Of a DNA stretch of 64,000 nucleotides, positions 52,592-60,496 are shown in pieces. A program made the translations under genes and the position numbers. The stretch lies in assembly GCF_001909285.1 (NCBI RefSeq), contig NZ_MRSV01000001.1, forward strand, positions 1,321,331-1,385,330. Reading direction: 5' to 3'. Source of the DNA: Exiguobacterium profundum (GTDB lineage Bacteria > Bacillota > Bacilli > Exiguobacteriales > Exiguobacteriaceae). The stretch's first letter is position 1. Every line of letters begins with the position of its first letter. Under the pieces are notes generated by a model. That model made no database searches and had not been told where the DNA came from. It saw only the letters and a list, made by a program, of their open reading frames with translations.

Positions 52592-53341
52592 ATGATGAAC
52601 GAGGAAGTCAATTTACTCGTGTTGGCAACGCAGTATATGTTTTGGGTTGGTTTTGTAGGAATGGCGGCTGCGACTTTGTATTTTCTCGTTGAGCGGAGCA
52701 GTCTGGATCCCGAGTACCGTTCGGTCGCGACGGTGGCGGCACTCGTTACGTTTGTAGCAGCGATTCATTATTACTTTATGAAGGATGCGGTCGGCGATTC
52801 TGGATTACTATCGGAAATCACCGGGTTTCCGACGGAGATTCGGTATATCGATTGGCTTGTCACGACACCCTTACTCTTAATCAAGTTTCCGCTACTGCTT
52901 AGCCTGCAAGGGAAGATGAAGACCGGTTTATTAACGAAGTTGATTATCGCGGATATCATCATGATTGTTGCCGGTTATCTCGGCGAGTCGTCCATTAACT
53001 TGAACAGCGGATTCACGCAACTTGGACTTTGGGGATATATTGTAGGTTGTATTGCGTGGCTTTATATCATTTACTTGCTCTTCACGAACGTCACGAAAGC
53101 GGCGGAGACGTCACCTCCACCTATTCGGAAGGCGTTACTCAACATGCGTCTCTTCATTTTGATTGGGTGGGCGATTTACCCAATCGGCTATGCGGTGACA
53201 TTGTTCGCAACAGGGATTGAAGTTCAGCTCGTGCGCGAATTGATTTACAACGTTGCGGATTTAATCAATAAAGTGGGATTCGGATTAATTGCGTTCTTTG
53301 CTGTTAAAACCATCTCAACGCAAAAACAAGTCAAAGCTTGA
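52592..53341 (+). CDS. Proton-pumping rhodopsin, Exiguobacterium type
   Basis: 249 residues, seven membrane helices. Retinal Schiff-base Lys at about 227 in ADLINKVGFGLIAFF with Asp four residues before. Helix C reads RYIDWLVTTPLLLIK: the proton acceptor Asp (about 87), Thr four residues on, and Lys (about 98) where bacteriorhodopsin has the Asp donor. His at about 59 in AAIHYYFMKD fits the acceptor-His pair of this family. It uses light to pump protons outward. The Lys donor is characteristic of the Exiguobacterium sibiricum rhodopsin. ATG 52592 or 52595 follows AAGGGG. No retinal-synthesis genes are in the window. Confidence 0.95.
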   Translation: MMNEEVNLLVLATQYMFWVGFVGMAAATLYFLVERSSLDPEYRSVATVAALVTFVAAIHYYFMKDAVGDSGLLSEITGFPTEIRYIDWLVTTPLLLIKFPLLLSLQGKMKTGLLTKLIIADIIMIVAGYLGESSINLNSGFTQLGLWGYIVGCIAWLYIIYLLFTNVTKAAETSPPPIRKALLNMRLFILIGWAIYPIGYAVTLFATGIEVQLVRELIYNVADLINKVGFGLIAFFAVKTISTQKQVKA

Positions 53342-53351
53342 AAACTTCAAG

Positions 53352-53381
53352 TTGACGTTGAATTTCAGAATGGGCTAAAAT
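53352..53381 (+). promoter_or_regulatory. Candidate leuS promoter
   Basis: TTGACG (53352-53357), 18 bases, TAAAAT (53376-53381), about 8 bases before the T-box leader begins. Confidence 0.6.
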
Positions 53382-53388
53382 AGACTAC

Positions 53389-53630
53389 GATGAATAGCAA
53401 GCGTTGAAGAGGACTAGTAGCGAACGTTCCGTTTCAAAGAGAGTCGATGGATGGTGTGAATCGATAAGCGGATGTTGTGAACTCGCCTTGGAGCTGTTTT
53501 CCTGAAACGAGTAGGGAAAACCGGGGTTACGCCTCGTTACCGGCGTCTCAAGTGGCAGCAATGCAACATGGGTGGTACCGCGGAGAGCTTTCAAGCCTTT
53601 CGTCCCATTTTCGGGGACGGAAGGCTTTTT
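53389..53630 (+). ncRNA. T-box leader of leuS
   Basis: The T-box GGGTGGTACCGCG lies at 53570-53582 and the leucine specifier CTC at 53482-53484 in TGTGAACTCGCC. The anti-antiterminator is followed by a terminator AAGCCTTTCGTCCC / GGGGACGGAAGGCTT (53593-53627) and TTTTT. Uncharged tRNA-Leu should allow read-through into leuS. Confidence 0.95.
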
Positions 53631-53649
53631 ATTATGCAGAGGAGGAAGA

Positions 53650-56055
53650 ATGTTGAGCTATTTTAAACATCAAGAAATCGAGCCGAAGTGGCAAAAGCGT
53701 TGGGAAGAGAAAGAAGCATTTAAAACGACAGAAGACCCGGAGAAGGATTGTTTCTATGTCCTTGATATGTTCCCGTACCCATCCGGTGCAGGTCTTCACG
53801 TCGGTCACCCGGAAGGTTATACGGCGACGGATATCATCGCTCGTATGAAACGGATGCAAGGATATAACGTTCTTCATCCGATTGGCTGGGATGCATTCGG
53901 TCTTCCTGCCGAGCAATATGCACTCGACACAGGGAACGACCCGCGTGAATTCACAGCGCGCAACATCGAGACGTTCCGCCGTCAGTTGAAAGAACTCGGA
54001 TTCTCATACGATTGGGACCGTGAAATTAGCACGACGGACCCGAAATACTATAAATGGACGCAGTGGATCTTCACGCAACTCTTCGAACGTGATCTCGCAT
54101 ACGTCGATGAAGTTGCGGTCAACTGGTGCCCGGCTCTCGGTACGGTCCTTGCGAACGAGGAAGTCATCGATGGCTTGTCAGAGCGTGGGAACCACCCTGT
54201 TTACCGTGTCCCGATGAAGCAGTGGGTGCTTCGTATCACAGAATACGCAGAGCGTTTGCTTGAAGACTTGGAAGGTCTCGATTGGCCTGAGAGCGTGAAA
54301 GAGATGCAACGCAACTGGATTGGCAAATCCGTCGGTGCCGAGGTCGACTTTAAGGTCGACGGTCATGATAAGATCGTCACGGTATTCACAACACGTCCAG
54401 ATACACTTCACGGGGCGACATACGTGACACTCGCACCAGAGCATCCGTTCACGAAAGTGGTCACGACACCGGAACAATCGACGGCAGTCGAAGCATACAT
54501 TGAGGAAGTCTCGAAGAAGACGGACCTCGAGCGTACAGACCTTGCCAAAGAGAAGACAGGTGTCTTCACGGGCGCTTATGCGATCAACCCGGTGAACGGC
54601 GAGAAACTTCCGATTTGGACAGCGGACTACGTTCTCTCGACATATGGGACAGGTGCAGTCATGGCTGTTCCTGGACACGATGAGCGCGATTATGAGTTTG
54701 CGAAAACGTTCGACCTCCCGATCCGTGAAGTCGTCAAAGGTGGAAATGTGGAAGAGGCGGCTTACGTCGAAGACGGTGAGCACGTCAACTCTGGTAGCTT
54801 GAACGGACTTAATAAAGCCGATGCCATCAAGACGATCATTGAAGAGCTCGAAGCTAGTGGCACAGGGCGTGCGAAGACGACATACCGTCTTCGTGACTGG
54901 TTGTTCAGCCGTCAACGTTACTGGGGCGAGCCGATTCCGGTCGTCCATATGGAAGACGGTACGATGAAGACGGTACCGGTCGAAGAGCTTCCGCTCGAAC
55001 TTCCGATCATCGATGAAATCAAACCATCTGGTACAGGTGAGTCGCCACTTGCGAACGCAGAAGAGTGGTTGACGTACACAGATCCGGTCACAGGGGAAAA
55101 AGGTCGTCGCGAGACGAACACGATGCCACAATGGGCAGGTAGCTGCTGGTACTATATCCGTTACATCGATCCAGATAACGAAGAGATGATCGCGGATCCT
55201 GAGAAACTCAAGCGTTGGCTTCCAGTCGACTTGTATATTGGGGGTACGGAGCATGCCGTTCTTCACTTGCTCTACGCACGTTTCTGGCATAAAGTCCTCT
55301 TTGATATCGGTGTCGTCCCGACGAGCGAACCGTTCCAAAAACTCTACAACCAAGGGATGATCCTCGGTGAGAACAACGAGAAGATGTCAAAATCTCGTGG
55401 GAACGTTGTCAACCCGGATGATATCGTGAAGTCGCACGGAGCCGATACACTTCGTCTTTACGAAATGTTCATGGGACCACTTGATGCGGCCATCGCATGG
55501 TCGACGAATGGTCTTGACGGGGCACGTCGCTTCCTCGACCGCGTCTGGCGTTTATTCGATCAGACGAACTTCGCAGACGTGGCACCGACTGCCGACTTTG
55601 AACGCACGTATCATCAGACGGTAAAAAAAGTCACGGAGGATTACGAAGCCCTTCGCTTCAACACGGCGATTTCGCAGTTGATGGTCTTCGTCAATGAAGC
55701 GAACAAACAAGAGACGTTGCCGAAATCGCAAATGGTCGACTTCATCAAGATGCTTTCACCGGTCGCGCCGCACTTGTCTGAAGAGTTGTGGGAGAAGATG
55801 GGCATGACAGAAGAGTTGACGTATGCGGCTTGGCCGACATACGATGAGTCAAAACTTGTAAGCGACACGATTGAAGTCGTCATCCAGGTGAACGGGAAAC
55901 TCCGTGCGAAAATGCACGTCTCTCGTGACGCATCAAAAGAAGCACTTGAGGCGGAAGCACTCGGGAACGAGCGTGTCCAAGAGTTCACAGAAGGCAAGAC
56001 GGTTCGTAAAGTCATTGTCGTTCCTGGAAAACTCGTCAATATTGTAGTTGGCTAA
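53650..56055 (+). CDS. leuS: Leucyl-tRNA synthetase
   Basis: 801 residues, bacterial length. Class I motifs: [15 protein letters not shown] (HIGH) and EKMSKSRGN (KMSKS); the editing domain is present between them ([17 protein letters not shown], and later [20 protein letters not shown]). It charges tRNA-Leu and hydrolyses misacylated products. ATG 53650 follows AGAGGAGG; the frame that extends to 53572 is the T-box leader, not coding. The T-box with Leu specifier upstream confirms the amino acid. Confidence 0.98.
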   Translation: MLSYFKHQEIEPKWQKRWEEKEAFKTTEDPEKDCFYVLDMFPYPSGAGLHVGHPEGYTATDIIARMKRMQGYNVLHPIGWDAFGLPAEQYALDTGNDPREFTARNIETFRRQLKELGFSYDWDREISTTDPKYYKWTQWIFTQLFERDLAYVDEVAVNWCPALGTVLANEEVIDGLSERGNHPVYRVPMKQWVLRITEYAERLLEDLEGLDWPESVKEMQRNWIGKSVGAEVDFKVDGHDKIVTVFTTRPDTLHGATYVTLAPEHPFTKVVTTPEQSTAVEAYIEEVSKKTDLERTDLAKEKTGVFTGAYAINPVNGEKLPIWTADYVLSTYGTGAVMAVPGHDERDYEFAKTFDLPIREVVKGGNVEEAAYVEDGEHVNSGSLNGLNKADAIKTIIEELEASGTGRAKTTYRLRDWLFSRQRYWGEPIPVVHMEDGTMKTVPVEELPLELPIIDEIKPSGTGESPLANAEEWLTYTDPVTGEKGRRETNTMPQWAGSCWYYIRYIDPDNEEMIADPEKLKRWLPVDLYIGGTEHAVLHLLYARFWHKVLFDIGVVPTSEPFQKLYNQGMILGENNEKMSKSRGNVVNPDDIVKSHGADTLRLYEMFMGPLDAAIAWSTNGLDGARRFLDRVWRLFDQTNFADVAPTADFERTYHQTVKKVTEDYEALRFNTAISQLMVFVNEANKQETLPKSQMVDFIKMLSPVAPHLSEELWEKMGMTEELTYAAWPTYDESKLVSDTIEVVIQVNGKLRAKMHVSRDASKEALEAEALGNERVQEFTEGKTVRKVIVVPGKLVNIVVG

Positions 56056-56058
56056 CAA

Positions 56059-56096
56059 AAAGAATGTGTGACATTGTCGCACATTCTTTTCTTTTT
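56059..56096 (+). terminator. Terminator after leuS
   Basis: AAAGAATGTGTGA / TCGCACATTCTTT with one U-G pair, then TTTTCTTTTT. Confidence 0.82.
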
Positions 56097-56166
56097 AGTG
56101 AGGTCATTTTCTTTTATGGACGGTTTTGATACACTAAAGGGCGATACTGAAGTAGAAGGGGACGAC

Positions 56167-57300
56167 ATGTCCATGAAACGTTCTTATGTGCTATACACGA
56201 CATTATGTGCTGTCGTGGTCGGTGTGATCCTTTGTTATGTTTTTGTCTTTTCATTTGAAGAGATTCAACGACAGGTCGCCTCGACATTTGAAAAAATTGA
56301 TATTCAAACGAGTCATCAAACGGCCTCACTTCCACCCGTGGAAGCTGCGCAGGATGATGAAGATATCGATACGACCGATGCCCTCGAACAAATCAGTCAA
56401 ATCGATGAAGTGTATTACAGTGACACGATCGGGGCGTATTTGGTCTTAACCGAACAAGCTGAATTTTTTGAAGTGAGCTTAAACGGGACGCGCGTCAACT
56501 CTGTGCTCCAACTTGAGAATTCAGGCAAACAGCGCCTCGATGACTTTATCGGGATGCGCATGGTCGAAGAAAATCTTGTGTATGCGGTGACAGCGAACGG
56601 TACGCTCATTACAATCGAGCGAGAAGAAGGACGCTGGGTCGAGCGGCCACGTAAACAAATCAAAGGACTCGTGTCGGAAGACCGAATCTTTGGTCTTGGG
56701 TATGACCGGGAAACGAAACGGCTGTTCATGATGAACCGATTGGCGGATACCCCGGACCTTGAGCTCCTTTATGTCGAAGAACGGGAGATCGAACCGGAGA
56801 CTCCGGCCGATGACAAATCATCAGAAACGTCGACTGACGCTGACACGAATACTCAAGAAACAGAAGAATCATCGGAAGATTCAACGATAGAAAACGTCTC
56901 GACGAATGACGATGCCTCGAGCGAAACGGCTGCAACTGAAGACTCGCCTGACAATGAGTCGAACGAACAAGAAGCGGAAGAAGAGAAACAAGAGCCCGAG
57001 ACCGAATGGATGCTTGATTCACGACAAGCATTATCTGCTGACGGGATGAGTGCTTCCATCCAGCAAAAATTCGAACGGTTCGAAGGAGTTGGGCTAGTCG
57101 AGAGGCAAGGACGCGTCTACGTGCTCGACTCTGAGGAGCTCGTTCTCTATACGGTCAACCCAGAAGAAGGGACCATCAACGGTCAGATGGTGACGCCTCG
57201 TGTGTATGATTCGACCGGTATGTTTTTACAAGACAATGAAATCTTTGCAATCGTCCACCCGGAAGTATTCGATTTAGATGCCTTCGTATCTGTGGACTGA
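56167..57300 (+). CDS. Membrane-anchored protein with an acidic low-complexity linker
   Basis: 377 residues. One membrane segment near residues 6-30 (SYVLYTTLCAVVVGVILCYVF, then an outward-facing domain). Residues about 90-215 and 310-377 look like beta-rich WD or propeller-type strands (GAYLVLTEQAEFFEV, GRVYVLDSEELVLYTV), and between them lies a 75-residue stretch almost entirely Glu, Ser, Thr, Asp and Asn (about 218-300), the opposite of ordinary globular sequence. AAGGGG precedes ATG 56167. I do not recognise a family; it may be an extracellular sensor or binding protein anchored in the membrane. The linker suggests surface exposure. Confidence 0.65.
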   Translation: MSMKRSYVLYTTLCAVVVGVILCYVFVFSFEEIQRQVASTFEKIDIQTSHQTASLPPVEAAQDDEDIDTTDALEQISQIDEVYYSDTIGAYLVLTEQAEFFEVSLNGTRVNSVLQLENSGKQRLDDFIGMRMVEENLVYAVTANGTLITIEREEGRWVERPRKQIKGLVSEDRIFGLGYDRETKRLFMMNRLADTPDLELLYVEEREIEPETPADDKSSETSTDADTNTQETEESSEDSTIENVSTNDDASSETAATEDSPDNESNEQEAEEEKQEPETEWMLDSRQALSADGMSASIQQKFERFEGVGLVERQGRVYVLDSEELVLYTVNPEEGTINGQMVTPRVYDSTGMFLQDNEIFAIVHPEVFDLDAFVSVD

Positions 57301-57317
57301 TCATGGGGGAATGACAG

Positions 57318-57830
57318 ATGAGCAAGCGTTACTTTTTTGAAGAAGTGTAACAATTCCACGAGACATTTGGACATCCAGGAGCGAAATCGCCGCAACCGTT
57401 GACGCTTGATCGTGCGACAAAACGATCGGTGTGGACGGCAGAGGAAGCGGTCGTCGAGTTTTTGCATCAATCATCGCAATCGGAAGAAGAGTTTTTACAA
57501 GCCATCGAGCAATTCCAAGTAGGATTCCAAAAGGCGGTTCAAAAATCGTTGCAAGACGCACCTCCGTCGGATGATGTGGAACGCCTCGTCGGACAAGGGG
57601 ATGCATTGACGGATGCGTTATACTTTGTGATGGGCAGTTTCGTTGAACTCGGGCTCGACCCCGTTCCGTTGTTTGAAATCGTCCAGCGCGCCAATATGGC
57701 GAAACTTGGACCGGACGGGAAGCCGATCTTACGCGAGTCAGACAATAAAGTCATGAAACCTGAAGGATGGATGCCGCCCGAGCCGGAGCTCGAAAAAGAA
57801 GTGCGTCGTCAAATCGCAGGGAAAGAATAA
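57318..57830 (+). pseudogene. MazG-superfamily / HAD Cof-like phosphohydrolase-type gene stopped at codon 11 by TAA
   Basis: ATG 57318 (MSKRYFFEEV) is followed at codon 11 by TAA (57348-57350), then the same frame continues QFHETFGHPGAKSPQPL, LDRATKRSVWTAEEAVVEFL, GQGDALTDALYFVMGSFVEL and DPVPLFEIVQRANMAKLGPD to a stop at 57828. The product belongs to the small Bacillales group of MazG-like (all-helical NTP pyrophosphatase fold) proteins whose start is EEV-K-QFHETF; AAA to TAA fits. A restart at TTG 57399 would give 143 residues but has no ribosome site. The intact length would be 170. Likely inactive unless the stop is read through. Confidence 0.85.
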
Positions 57831-57834
57831 CCAT

Positions 57835-57877
57835 AAACGGCTTGAGCCCTCATTAGAGTGGGTTCGAGTCGTTTTTT
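57835..57877 (+). terminator. Terminator after the MazG-like gene
   Basis: AAACGGCTTGAGCCC / GGGTTCGAGTCGTTT with several G-U pairs, then six T. Confidence 0.7.
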
Positions 57878-58004
57878 GTTGTGATGTTCGTGATGACATG
57901 CTGATATTAGATGGGATTGGAAAGGTTATGGGAGTAATTAATGGTATAATTTAACATAAGTAAGCGAATGAGGTATATTGATCATTGATATGGAGGTCAT
58001 TTAA

Positions 58005-58982
58005 CTGAAAAAGCTATTCGGTATTCTATGTTGTAGTTCAGCACTTCTATTAACAGCATGTAGTGAGAATGAAAAAGAGTTAGAATCAAAAAAATCAGAG
58101 CCTGACGTTTCAATCGAAACGATAAAAATTAATGAAGAGAATGAATTGACAATCGTCCCACTCTATACCCAATACCAACAATATTTGAACGCATCCCTTG
58201 AAACAACTGATGCGGAGGAAAATAAACAAAACAAAAAAAAATATGTATTGGATTACATAGGGGAAGTCGGAAAGGAAGAAAAAATCGATACATCTATATT
58301 AAAAACTGATTTTAATCTAAAGCCGACTCCTCATAAGCAACAATTGATGAAACAGTTAGATAAATTAATCGAGCAGCATGACGAGATTAAAGAGATTATT
58401 GCATCGACATATGCAGATTCAAATCAAATTCTCCCCAAAAAGAAGAGCACAGTGTTTATTGCACCGTATAATCCTGAATTCTTCTACGATAGTGAACCGT
58501 TGAAAGGTGTAGGCGCAGCAGCATACAAAGACGCATTCATCTTGTTTCTCGATACAGATTTTGACGAAGGTGTGTTAGCCCATTCGACGGCTCATGAATA
58601 CCATCACCTGATCCTTCGTGATCAAAACGAATATAACCTGAGTTCGATTCTCGAGTCAGTGATTATCGAAGGGAAAGCGGATGCGTTTGCCGACCGCATT
58701 GTCAAAGGGATAACGCCACCGTGGTATGTAGACGTTGATGAAGCGACCATGAAACATATTGCGAGTCGAGTGAATGATTATGAAACGTCCTTCACCGATT
58801 TTGTAGTCGGTAATCATCAAAAAGAGATGCCACGTTGGAGTAACTATATTCTAGGGAAGGATGTGCTCCATGACTATTTGACGGCGCACCCAGAACTGTC
58901 GATTCCCGAATGGACCTTCAAAGAAGATCATGAGATTTTAGAAAAATACAAGTATCGAGATGTGATGGAATTGGAAAATTAA
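58005..58982 (+). CDS. Lipoprotein Zn-dependent protease-like (DUF2268, YjaZ type), CTG start
   Basis: 325 residues. Signal and lipobox: LKKLFGILCCSSALLLTACS, with Cys at the lipid site. The first codon at 58005 is CTG; the codon before it is TAA and GGAGG lies 8 bases upstream, so the start must be this CTG (or the gene starts far inside, at the ATT/TTG region, losing the lipobox). The C-terminal half has HEYHHLIL (HExxH) and IIEGKADAFADRIVKG with the distant Glu, matching DUF2268 predicted metalloproteases. Membrane-anchored on the outside, substrate unknown. Base composition is more AT-rich than neighbours, which could mean acquisition by transfer. Confidence 0.82.
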   Translation: MKKLFGILCCSSALLLTACSENEKELESKKSEPDVSIETIKINEENELTIVPLYTQYQQYLNASLETTDAEENKQNKKKYVLDYIGEVGKEEKIDTSILKTDFNLKPTPHKQQLMKQLDKLIEQHDEIKEIIASTYADSNQILPKKKSTVFIAPYNPEFFYDSEPLKGVGAAAYKDAFILFLDTDFDEGVLAHSTAHEYHHLILRDQNEYNLSSILESVIIEGKADAFADRIVKGITPPWYVDVDEATMKHIASRVNDYETSFTDFVVGNHQKEMPRWSNYILGKDVLHDYLTAHPELSIPEWTFKEDHEILEKYKYRDVMELEN

Positions 58983-58997
58983 GTTGAAAAGAATGTT

Positions 58998-59036
58998 AAA
59001 AGGCTTGACCCTGAATGAGACAGGATCAAACCTTTT
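58998..59036 (+). terminator. Terminator after the lipoprotein gene
   Basis: AAAAGG-C-TTGACCCTG pairs with CAGGATCAA-A-CCTTTT; T run TTTT. Confidence 0.7.
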
Positions 59037-59087
59037 AATTGTTTAGTGATCATGATAGAACGCAGACGATGCGTTTGACCGAACCCT

Positions 59088-60353
59088 TTACTGCTCTGTC
59101 GCCAGTTCGGCTGCATGCGATCCAGCGCAATGTCCTGTCGTGAAAGCGGCCGTGATGTTGTAACCGCCTGTGTATCCATGAATGTCGAGCACTTCACCGG
59201 CAAAGAAGAGACCTGGTGCCTTCTTTGACATCATCGTCTGTGGTGCAACTTCTTTAACCGAAACGCCACCACCTGTGACGAACGCCTTATCAAAGTCGAG
59301 TGTCCCGACAGCGTGCATTTCGAACATTTTCAAACGTGTTGCGAAATCGATGACGGATTGCTTCTTCAACTGACTCGCGTCTTCTTCTCCAAATGCGAGT
59401 TCTTCGAGCAACAAGTCAAGAAGTCGCTCGGGGATATAGCCTTTCCATACGTTTTTAACGGCACGCTTCGGTTGGCTCTGCACTTGGTTCCACAGTTCCT
59501 GAACGAGCTCATCTCGTGACGTGTCTGGGAAGAAGTCGAGTGACAAGAGGACGATTTGCTCTTTGCTGCGTTTCCGTTCTTTGATTGTGTACTGACTGCA
59601 ACGGAGCGCGATTGGACCTGAAATCCCGAAATGGGTAAAAATCATGTCTCCCTGATGCGTCTTGATCGCCTTCCCTTTTTTGCCGTGCATTGTCAAAGCG
59701 ACGTCCCGTAACGATAATCCTTGAAGTTGTTTCGTTCCGATGAACGCGTCATTCAATGTGATTGGCACCTCTGTCGGGAAGAGTTCGGTGATCGTGTGTC
59801 CTGCCTTCTGTGCCCATGGATAGCCGTCTCCGGTCGAACCGGTGTGTGGGACGGACTGTCCGCCGACCGCAACAACGCATGCTTTCGCTTCAATCATTTC
59901 GCCGTCCATCAACTCGACAGCGTGAAACTCGTTTTCTTCATTAAAATGTAGCGTTTTGACTTCAGCTTTTTTTCGAATCTCTTCGCCGAGGTCTTCAATC
60001 GCCCGAAGCAACGTGTTGACCACGTCCTGTGCTTTATCTGTCACTGGGAACATTCGTCCGTTGTCTTCCTCTTTTAGCGGAATCCCGAATCCAGTGAAAA
60101 GGTCGATGATGGATTGGTTGTCGAACTGGGCGAGGGCGCTGTATAAAAAGCGACCGTTCCCGGGGATGAATTGAATCAATTCATCGATTGGTTTTCGGTT
60201 CGTGACGTTACAACGTCCTCCACCTGAAATGGCTAATTTTCGACCGAGTTTCGAGCCTTTATCAATCAGCAAGGTCGATGCACCACTTTTTGCCGCAGCA
60301 TACGTTGCCATGAGTCCGCTCGGCCCTCCACCGATGACGATGACATCTTTCAT
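59088..60353 (-). CDS. ytfP: HI0933-type NAD(P)/FAD-dependent oxidoreductase YtfP
   Basis: 421 residues. FAD fold MKDVIVIGGGPSGLMATYAA and the family signatures LAISGGGRCNVTNRKP and TGGGVSVKEVAP near 370; FFAGEVLDIHGYTGGYN closes the C-terminal FAD site. Members are flavoproteins of unknown reaction (some were suggested in cell-wall or haem contexts, without proof). AGGAGA lies before the ATG at 60353; the 6 extra codons to 60368 lack a site. Divergent from murJ, as in Bacillus ytfP-ytgP. Confidence 0.9.
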   Translation of the reverse strand: MKDVIVIGGGPSGLMATYAAAKSGASTLLIDKGSKLGRKLAISGGGRCNVTNRKPIDELIQFIPGNGRFLYSALAQFDNQSIIDLFTGFGIPLKEEDNGRMFPVTDKAQDVVNTLLRAIEDLGEEIRKKAEVKTLHFNEENEFHAVELMDGEMIEAKACVVAVGGQSVPHTGSTGDGYPWAQKAGHTITELFPTEVPITLNDAFIGTKQLQGLSLRDVALTMHGKKGKAIKTHQGDMIFTHFGISGPIALRCSQYTIKERKRSKEQIVLLSLDFFPDTSRDELVQELWNQVQSQPKRAVKNVWKGYIPERLLDLLLEELAFGEEDASQLKKQSVIDFATRLKMFEMHAVGTLDFDKAFVTGGGVSVKEVAPQTMMSKKAPGLFFAGEVLDIHGYTGGYNITAAFTTGHCAGSHAAELATEQ

Positions 60354-60496
60354 AGATAATCTCCTCATTTCTTCATCTATATGATTAGTAAAATTATCGT
60401 AACTTTATTATCCGTAACAGTAAGAGTATAATGAGAAGCGGTTGTTTTGTAAAACCGAATTCATTGAAATAGTTGATTTATAGATGGAGGTACCTC

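Noticed and set aside
53572-53649. N-terminal extension of leuS from 53572
   Set aside because: The codons are the T-box sequence and the leader terminator, not protein-coding.
54178-55353. Long antisense frame (391 codons) inside leuS
   Set aside because: It mirrors the leuS codons, has no ribosome site or recognisable domain, and its composition is a shadow of the sense gene.
35702-57350. Reassignment of TGA or TAA as a sense codon
   Set aside because: Both TAA and TGA serve as normal stops for many intact genes in the window and the three internal stops are of two types at different amino acids, so a genome-wide code change is not plausible.
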